Below, piece after piece: positions 63,673 to 64,000 of a DNA stretch of 64,000 nt. Source of the stretch: Pedobacter cryoconitis (GTDB lineage Bacteria; Bacteroidota; Bacteroidia; Sphingobacteriales; Sphingobacteriaceae); contig NZ_QLLR01000015.1 of the NCBI RefSeq assembly GCF_003259615.1, positions 58,277 through 122,276 of the forward strand. The letters run 5' to 3'. A program made the position numbers and the translations under genes. Under the pieces are notes generated by a model, which saw only the letters and a program-made list of their open reading frames with translations, ran no database searches and had not been told where the DNA came from. Numbering within the stretch: the first letter of the stretch is position 1; every line of letters starts with the position of its first letter.

Positions 63673-64000
63673 TGGAATTGCAACATTAAAGTTGACATTT
63701 AGTTAAGCGGCAATATTTTGTTTATTTAAGTTTCTACCAAATTCTTCTGGGGACAAGTACCCCAGTGTAGAATGTAATCTTTTACGGTTATACCAAGTCT
63801 CTATATATTCAAAAACGATGAGTGCTGCCTGCTCTTTGTCTGTGAACTTATGCTGATACACACATTCAGCTTTGAGCGTCTTGAAGAAGCTCTCCGCTAC
63901 TGCGTTGTCCCAGCAATTTCCTTTTCTGCTCATGCTTCTGATGATCAAAGGATTTTTTTCCAGTAAGCATCTGAATTCGTTGCAAGCGTACTGAACTCCG
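63673..64000 (-). mobile_element. IS3-family insertion sequence, partial
   Basis: The sequence from about 63673 (TGGAATTGCAACATTAAAG...) to the window edge is an insertion sequence carrying an IS3-type transposase in the opposite orientation to the phospholipase gene it interrupts. The left boundary is set by loss of phospholipase coding similarity. The other end, inverted repeat and target duplication lie outside the window. Confidence 0.75.
63703..64000 (-). CDS. IS3-family transposase OrfB, C-terminal part
   Basis: The frame is open to the window edge and begins outside it: GVQYACNEFRCLLEKNPL is read across 63949-64000, before the SMSRKGNCWDNAVAESFF segment. That segment, with the following WYNRKRLHSTLGYLSPEEF, is the hallmark C-terminal part of the DDE integrase core of IS3-family OrfB; the last catalytic Glu lies in AESFFKTLK. 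The visible protein is about 98 residues and its C-terminus is complete. An in-frame TTG at 63948 is not a real start. Confidence 0.92.
   Translation of the reverse strand, partial: GVQYACNEFRCLLEKNPLIIRSMSRKGNCWDNAVAESFFKTLKAECVYQHKFTDKEQAALIVFEYIETWYNRKRLHSTLGYLSPEEFGRNLNKQNIAA

Noticed and set aside
63435..63689. An intact 84-residue gene after the TonB receptor
   Set aside because: It is only the N-terminus of a phospholipase C; the last codons are IS sequence.

Overview
The window reads as a chromosomal segment of a Bacteroidota bacterium, most likely Sphingobacteriaceae and Pedobacter-like. This rests on gene content: a Wzi-type capsule protein, a CpsB/YwqE-type PHP phosphatase, an ECF sigma factor/FecR/TonB-dependent receptor trio, DUF3298, DUF2461 and ThuA proteins, weak or absent Shine-Dalgarno sequences, and several TAnnTTTG (-7 type) promoter boxes. 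No rRNA, tRNA or CRISPR array was found.

Region 1 (1-21.1 kb) is an exopolysaccharide/capsule locus. From left to right it holds the 5' end of a probable initiating sugar-phosphate transferase (cut by the window edge), dTDP-sugar genes rfbA-rfbD-rfbB plus another nucleotidyltransferase (no rfbC in view), and then manC and a Wzi-family gene on the opposite strand. A long minus-strand operon follows. In transcription order it encodes a PHP tyrosine phosphatase, Wza-like export lipoprotein, Wzc-like tyrosine autokinase with a Gly-Tyr tail, DRE-TIM aldolase fusion, KdsB-like CMP-sugar synthetase, HAD phosphatase, Wzx-like flippase, Wzy-like polymerase, a GT with sialyltransferase-type EDG and HP motifs, a secreted GH99/WbsX-like protein and two GT-B glycosyltransferases. 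The aldolase, phosphatase, CMP transferase and HP-motif GT together look like a self-contained route to a CMP-activated 3-deoxy-ulosonic acid.

Region 2 (21.9-34.8 kb) is mixed. It holds an Omp85-like outer-membrane protein, a DUF3298 lipoprotein, a small HD (MESH1-like) hydrolase, an unannotated short-ORF cluster encoding a Tyr-rich 8-residue repeat peptide, a serine-hydrolase-fold lipoprotein that has lost its catalytic motifs, a PL14-like lyase, a ThuA protein, a GH9 cellulase, a CPA1 antiporter, DUF2461, a cupin, a small secreted protein and a frameshifted TPR gene.

Region 3 (34.8-53.7 kb) is a nonribosomal peptide operon on the minus strand. A CmlA-like diiron beta-hydroxylase is followed by two NRPSs with five modules: starter C-A-T, C-A-T, C-A-T // TubC-C-A-T, C-A-T-TE. 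Hand-read specificity codes give valine for modules 2 and 4. Modules 1, 3 and 5 carry an acidic Glu at the position equivalent to GrsA 239, which hints at basic residues. Modules 4-5 look like a duplication of modules 2-3.

Region 4 (54.1-64 kb) holds a marR-GNAT-DoxX operon whose start lies inside a perfect 58-bp palindrome, a GH36 alpha-galactosidase, and an ECF sigma/FecR/TonB-receptor operon. The next gene in that operon, a Tat-exported phosphocholine-type phospholipase C, is cut after about 80 codons by an IS3-family element that runs off the right edge.
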